Assembly (NCBI RefSeq): GCF_003576525.1
Contig: NZ_QWUA01000030.1
Coordinates: forward strand, 1-49,710
Origin: Rummeliibacillus sp. POC4
GTDB lineage: Bacteria; Bacillota; Bacilli; Bacillales_A; Planococcaceae
Direction: 5' to 3'
DNA: 49,710 bases
Position 1 is the stretch's first letter; the number at the start of each line of letters is the position of its first letter. The notes beneath the pieces were generated by a model that saw nothing but the letters and a program-made list of their open reading frames with translations, had not been told where the DNA came from and searched no databases. Positions 49,666 through 49,710 of this stretch are shown in pieces. A program made the position numbers and the translations under genes.

Positions 49666-49710
49666 GCAAGATGTTAATCAATAAACTTTGTTTTTTTAAC
49701 AAAGACAAAA

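Overview
This is chromosomal DNA of a low-GC, endospore-forming Firmicute. Gene content and order match the origin-proximal tmk-to-lysS block of Bacillus subtilis almost gene for gene. The proteins resemble B. subtilis ones without being identical, and several B. subtilis neighbours are missing. I infer a Bacillales species outside Bacillus proper, most likely in the Planococcaceae/Caryophanaceae (Lysinibacillus/Solibacillus-like). The species cannot be fixed from this window. No prophage, insertion sequence, CRISPR array or plasmid module is visible.

Layout. 1-5870: tmk, darA, yaaR, holB, ricT, yabA, trmN6, yazA, rsmI (DNA precursors, clamp loading, replication control, RNA modification). 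5961-6239: abrB on the minus strand with tandem Spo0A boxes. 6595-12436: metG, tatD, a YabE-like 3D-domain protein, rnmV, rsmA. 12489-16096: veg with tandem promoters, sspF, ispE, purR, ridA, and spoVG with a sigma-H promoter. 16124-19469: a NAD module (nadA and nadC on minus, nifS divergent) placed between spoVG and glmU, without nadB. 19628-28145: glmU, prs, ctc, pth, fin, mfd, spoVT. 28157-28474: an unrecognised minus-strand gene. 28687-34156: spoVB-like flippase gene, yabN, rqcP, yabP, yabQ, divIC, yabR. 34332-34405: tRNA-Met(CAT) on minus. 34592-42940: spoIIE, tilS, hpt, ftsH, coaX, hslO. 43110-47488: cysK, a likely gene remnant where pabBAC lies in B. subtilis, then folP, folB, folK, yazB, dusB. 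47751-49241: lysS. 49402-49710: the promoter region and leader of an rRNA operon whose 16S gene lies beyond the window.

How the genes fit together. Housekeeping operons (nucleotide precursors, translation, cell-wall precursors, folate, cysteine) alternate with sporulation genes that carry their own control signals: Spo0A boxes at abrB and spoIIE, a near-perfect sigma-H promoter at spoVG, sigma-G-type promoters at sspF and spoVT, and a sigma-E-like promoter at yabP. Intrinsic terminators are dense, and two of them overlap or abut the next promoter. I see no clearly new multi-gene system. The points most worth a second look are the three rRNA-operon promoters each followed by its own short hairpin, the relocated NAD module with a symmetric intergenic repeat, the unknown gene at 28157-28474, and the decayed frame at 44231-44461.
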